From: Stigonema ocellatum SAG 48.90 = DSM 106950
GTDB taxonomy: Bacteria; Cyanobacteriota; Cyanobacteriia; Cyanobacteriales; Nostocaceae
Assembly: GCA_016903675.1 (NCBI GenBank)
Contig: JADQBA010000242.1
Span: 1 to 8,457 of the forward strand
Direction of reading: 5' to 3'
DNA: 8,457 bases
Made by a program: the position numbers and the translations under genes
Shown: positions 6,167 through 8,457 of the stretch, one piece after another
Layout of the letters: the number at the start of each line of letters is the position of its first letter
Position numbering within the stretch: position 1 is the stretch's first letter
The notes under the pieces: generated by a model
Databases searched by the model: none
What the model saw: the letters and a program-made list of their open reading frames with translations, nothing else
What the model was told of the DNA's origin: nothing

Positions 6167-6440
6167 TTAGAAGAAATTTGGCGACTCTAGCTGCGCCGCT
6201 TTACAATTGATCACTGGTATCGTTTTTTGAAACAACGCTCACATTGCTTGGGTGTACCAAAGTTAGGTACACCCAAGCAATGTGAGCGCTGGAGTGACTT
6301 GATGCCTAGGCGTGACTTGGGAGTTATGGCTAGCCCGTGATATCGTTGCTGACAATCCTTTACCCTGGCAGAAATCCCAAGGGTAAATTGACCCCTGGAA
6401 GAGTCGCTCAAGCTATGGGCGGAGTTTTAGCGGCTTTAGC
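6167..6440 (+). pseudogene. Second cyanobacterial transposase, C-terminal remnant (IS701-like / NF041680-type)
   Basis: Three frames together rebuild the C-terminal end of a common cyanobacterial transposase: LEEIWRL-stop-LRRFTIDHWYRFLKQR, then PKLGTPKQCERWSDLMP, then (frame shift) TWELWLARDIVADNPLPWQK, then (shift near 6380) GKLTPGRVAQAMGGVLAALA. One nonsense codon and two frameshifts kill it. It abuts the right end of the ISAzo13 remnant with no gap, and it ends near 6440 inside an unrelated minus-strand gene. The family name is from memory of the WYRFLKQR...TPKQCERWSDLMP signature, so the exact family label is less certain than its identity as a transposase. Confidence 0.75.
6237..6287. 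repeat. Perfect 22-bp inverted repeat inside the transposase remnant
   Basis: Arms 6237-6258 and 6266-6287 are exact reverse complements around a 7-nt loop (AAAGTTA). The right arm encodes the family's normal GTPKQCER, while the left arm replaces the residues expected after LKQR. The palindrome therefore arose by copying the right arm backwards rather than being an ancestral site. Confidence 0.9.
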
Positions 6441-6731
6441 TACCTCACGGGAAAGTTGGGAGTATTCCTGTCGCTCAAAGCGTTGCTGCAACTGTCTAAA
6501 TACCTTCTTGCCCGGTAATTCGCAGTAGAGTTCCCAGGTTTCAAGCATTTTGAATTGGGCAGCAATTTTTTTCTCCAAGACAGAGACATCCTTCCCTTGA
6601 GTGTGAAGGGATTGCAAGCGCTCTGTAGCCAATTTCATCAGGTTCCAGGTATCGCTACGCCTTTGCAAGCTATTTTTGTGTACGCTTAGGTGTAAACAAT
6701 CTATTACCCGATCATATGCTTTTTGGTACAT
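6408..6731 (-). pseudogene. Unrecognised gene, 3' end cut off by a transposase remnant
   Basis: The frame has 107 residues from ATG 6731, with an in-frame stop two codons upstream, so this start is the earliest possible. The product is a charged, mostly helical protein (MYQKAYDRVIDCLHLSV, RSDTWNLMKLATERLQSL, LEKKIAAQFKMLETWELY, VFRQLQQRFERQEYSQLS). From about residue 96 (AKAAKTPPIA) it reads antisense through the transposase remnant ending near 6440, so the native C-terminus is lost and the original length is unknown. The sequence before that has good coding character. I do not recognise the family, and no signal peptide or catalytic motif is visible. Confidence 0.55.
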
Positions 6732-6814
6732 ATCTTAATGAATAGCTACAAACTGGTTTTTCTGAATTACTCATCTTTCGCACTGTCGGTAGTTATCAAC
6801 CCTATTCGACCTGT

Positions 6815-7093
6815 TCAGAATACCGGAGTAAACGTGACTCCCGCAGCTTCAACAGCAGCGATGCCCGACTGCGAGTAGGTGTTATAGACACTTGCAGGTA
6901 GGAGTCCGGTGTTATTACCCTGGACGTTTATTAAGTACCCAACTGGGGTTGACACTCCTGATCCAGCCGCATTAAAAGCATTGTCGATCACATTGGATGT
7001 TAAACCGCCGTTAAAAATAGCACCCGCACCGATGTCAAAATTATAACTACTCAGGTCAAAATTGGGTGGGGAACCAGGGTAAGCGCATCTCAA
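6815..7093 (-). CDS. Small Gly/Asn/Ser-rich ORF, possibly a fragment of a secreted protein
   Basis: The frame has 92 residues from ATG 7093. The composition (GSPPNFDLSSYNFDIGAGAI, then FNGGLTSNVIDNAFNAAGSG) has few charged residues and is rich in Gly, Asn, Ser and aromatics, as in surface or exported proteins, but there is no signal peptide. The open frame continues upstream of the ATG to a stop near 7138 without another ATG, so this may be a truncated 3' piece. The segment encoding GSPPNF shares GGTTCCCCACCC with the double-glycine-leader-like ORF at 7339-7425. I do not recognise a family; it could be non-coding. Confidence 0.35.
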   Translation of the reverse strand: MRCAYPGSPPNFDLSSYNFDIGAGAIFNGGLTSNVIDNAFNAAGSGVSTPVGYLINVQGNNTGLLPASVYNTYSQSGIAAVEAAGVTFTPVF

Positions 7094-7338
7094 ACCCTAT
7101 TGACACGGTAGTTTTGGGGTTCACCCAAAGCACAAATCAGTTCAAAATTACTACACTGAGCCAAGGGGTGGGATTGACATTTCCGTCTTTATGTGGTTAA
7201 AAAACATAAAAAGCTATTTGACCCGTGTTTTTTCAATCATTTACGACAATTCATCCGATTTTAAATGAAAAATTGATATTCAGATAGAGTCTCAAGCTTT
7301 TTGTCTGTATCAAGTGCTACAAAATTAGATGCGCTTAC

Positions 7339-7425
7339 TCAGGGTGGGGAACCGCCCACAATCTGTGCCGCTGATTCGGTAGGTATTTCTGTAAACATAT
7401 ATTTATGCTCAATTGGTTGTGTCAT
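7339..7425 (-). CDS. Candidate double-glycine leader peptide (bacteriocin-type precursor), core apparently lost
   Basis: The ORF encodes 28 residues: MTQPIEHKYMFTEIPTESAA followed by QIVGGSPP. An acidic, amphipathic leader with an FTE[LI] motif, ending in a hydrophobic residue plus Gly-Gly, is the pattern of cyanobacterial double-glycine precursors exported by peptidase-containing ABC transporters. Only SPP follows the Gly-Gly before TGA. The frame then stays open for 25 more codons (VSASNFVALDTDKKLETLSE then YQFFI) to TAA at 7261-7263, as if a longer core were interrupted by the TGA. A purine-rich GAGAAAG lies about 9-15 bases ahead of the ATG. No modification enzyme or exporter is in the window. 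It is too short for statistical support. Confidence 0.4.
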   Translation of the reverse strand: MTQPIEHKYMFTEIPTESAAQIVGGSPP

Positions 7426-7570
7426 TTTTATTACTTTCTCATGAGCAATTTACAATTGTCTTGTGGTATTTATGCAATTCTTTTCTACGTAATTATGAAA
7501 TTTCGATTTCTTAAAAATACATTAACCAGCTAAGTGCCCTGACTGTGGATGACTTGTATTCCATCAAAAC

Positions 7571-7846
7571 TTAATCTCGCCAAACTCCGAAATCTCGCGC
7601 CTTGTAAAGCACTGGTTTATCTGACTCTACCTGTGGCTCGGTCGTGTTTTGGCGAGATTCAACAGCAGGTTTTATCGTCGGTTGGTTCAGTTCTTCCTTA
7701 AACGCTTCTAGCTCGGTTTGGTCAAAGTTAGCTGTAGGGCGAGTCTTGCCTTTCTCATATTTAACGCTGATCCGTCCTTGCTGAACATAGCGCTCTAATG
7801 CCCGGACGCTCACCCCAAGGAATTCTGCTGCTTGCTGCTTGTTCAT
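7571..7846 (-). CDS. Excisionase-like helix-turn-helix DNA-binding protein
   Basis: The gene encodes 91 residues. Residues 1-25 (MNKQQAAEFLGVSVRALERY) are a textbook MerR/excisionase-type HTH: the first helix (KQQAAEFLG), the turn at VS and the recognition helix (VRALERYVQQG). They are followed by the wing RISVKYEKGKTRPTANF and the linker helix DQTELEAFKEEL. The tail (about 53-91) is polar and probably disordered, ending YKARDFGVWRD. Cyanobacterial relatives I recall with the same N-terminus are longer, so the C-terminus may be shortened, though the stop at 7571 looks clean. Proteins of this kind act as recombination directionality factors or small regulators of mobile elements. Palindromes upstream (7867-7936) could be its own operators. 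Confidence 0.82.
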   Translation of the reverse strand: MNKQQAAEFLGVSVRALERYVQQGRISVKYEKGKTRPTANFDQTELEAFKEELNQPTIKPAVESRQNTTEPQVESDKPVLYKARDFGVWRD

Positions 7847-7866
7847 AGAAGTAATTGCGACATATA

Positions 7867-7936
7867 TCGCCAGATGTTACCAGATGTATGGCGAGATTGG
7901 GGGTGATTCTTTTTTATGCAAACAGTCTGCATAAAA
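7867..7936 (-). promoter_or_regulatory. Palindromes upstream of the HTH gene, candidate operators
   Basis: TTTTATGCA (7912-7920) and TGCATAAAA (7928-7936) are perfect 9-bp arms around AACAGTC. Closer to the gene, TCGCCA (7867-7872) and TGGCGA (7889-7894) flank two direct CCAGATG copies (7870 and 7880, period 10). Both lie within 21-90 bp of the HTH start codon, the right place for autoregulation. Confidence 0.45.
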
Positions 7937-7946
7937 TTCCAAAAAC

Positions 7947-7985
7947 ACACTCCCAAAAGCCTCTGTAGTACACCTTTGGGAGTGT
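7947..7985. repeat. Inverted repeat hairpin
   Basis: ACACTCCCAAA (7947-7957) and TTTGGGAGTGT (7975-7985) are perfect 11-bp arms with a 17-nt loop. The plus-strand trailer is TCTTGC, so it is not a good terminator. A short minus-strand frame crosses it without recognisable protein similarity. Confidence 0.7.
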
Positions 7986-8091
7986 TCTTGCGGTAGCACG
8001 GGGAGGGGAGTTCAGGAATACATTTCTCTAGCCTGCTCAAAAACTTTATCCAAAGTGCACAGTCTTTTCGGTGAATTCTCTGGGCTTCCAA

Positions 8092-8173
8092 GTATTACAC
8101 GGCAAGATTTGGCTTTCTTTATACCATGTAATACACCGTTAATCTCATCTCCCAATGCCCACGTATTACACGG
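8092..8173. repeat. Three copies of GTATTACACGG, one inverted
   Basis: GTATTACACGG occurs on the plus strand at 8092-8102 and 8163-8173, and as its reverse complement with one mismatch (CCATGTAATAC) at 8124-8134. The copies fall in different reading frames of the overlapping short minus ORF, so the conservation is at DNA level. It may be a protein-binding site or part of a mobile-element end. Confidence 0.55.
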
Positions 8174-8457
8174 TGAGGGTTTTAGGATCTCCACAATCAC
8201 CTTGAAACCTTACACAGTCAGGCATTAATTCCCCTTCTCCTTCAAAAATGAGCGAAAGTACAGTTAGAGGACTTATGCTATAAGCCTGGGACTTCAAGTC
8301 CCAGGCGGATGCGGGCGCAGTCAAAAAACCATTAAATACTGAGTATTTTTTTTGATGTGGTATCTGGCTGGTGCAAGATGTGAGTTAACCAGAGCGGTTA
8401 GAGGATGTTTTCAAAGTCCTTAATGATGTATCAAATACTTTTAGATAGAACTAAATC
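8174..8457. other. Non-coding right end with two hairpins, no supported gene
   Basis: A perfect hairpin, GCCTGGGACTT / AAGTCCCAGGC (8284-8306, 1-nt loop), follows AGGACTTATG (8268-8277), a motif that also appears inverted at the right end of the ISAzo13 remnant. Further right, AAATACT/AGTATTT (8334-8348) runs into an eight-T tract ending at 8353 and could be a weak plus-strand terminator. No coding frame of note is visible. Confidence 0.55.

Noticed and set aside
6337..6528. 63-codon plus-strand ORF
   Set aside because: It is one frame of the frameshifted transposase remnant (GKLTPGRVAQAMGGVLAALA) read on into antisense of the neighbouring gene; not a gene by itself.
8012..8200. 62-codon minus ORF with several Cys, and the overlapping 7843-8091 minus ORF
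   Set aside because: Neither resembles a known protein; both cross inverted repeats or DNA-level repeat motifs, and their Cys residues do not form a regular metal-binding pattern.

Overview
The window reads as accessory DNA from a cyanobacterium, probably a filamentous or Nostocales-like one. The evidence is two HIP1 octamers (GCGATCGC at 1698 and 3214), the short tandem repeats typical of these genomes (1345-1401), an UrtA protein, an ISAzo13-type and a second cyanobacterial transposase remnant, and a secreted TPR protein. Nearly all intact genes are on the minus strand. I see no tRNA, rRNA or CRISPR array.

Layout: (1) 1-730, the N-terminal part of an exported TPR protein whose 120-bp repeats are almost identical. 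(2) 910-1400, a dead tyrosine-recombinase tail followed by repeat-rich non-coding DNA. (3) 1657-2018, a VapB-like antitoxin followed by a truncated PIN-domain VapC toxin. (4) 2107-2472, a small coiled-coil protein. (5) 2601-5221, the centrepiece: a pentameric ligand-gated ion channel (ELIC/GLIC-type Cys-loop receptor relative), followed 95 bp downstream on the same strand by a lipoprotein of the urea-binding UrtA family. No other Urt transporter gene is in the window. Upstream of the channel lies a 22-bp-period repeat array that carries TATAAT on the channel's strand. (6) 5476-6440, two decayed transposases abutting each other; the second cuts the 3' end of an unrecognised gene (6408-6731) and contains a perfect 22-bp-arm palindrome that looks like a template-switch scar. 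(7) 6815-7425, a fragmentary secreted-looking ORF and a tiny ORF resembling a double-glycine leader peptide, linked by shared short repeats. (8) 7571-7846, an excisionase-like HTH protein with palindromes upstream. (9) 7947-8457, non-coding repeats and hairpins.

The most interesting hypothesis is functional: a periplasmic UrtA-like binding protein and a ligand-gated channel form a two-gene sensory module, with the binding protein presenting or scavenging a urea/amide-like ligand for the channel rather than feeding an ABC permease. This is inference from adjacency, shared strand and compatible compartment; the two family assignments are strong.
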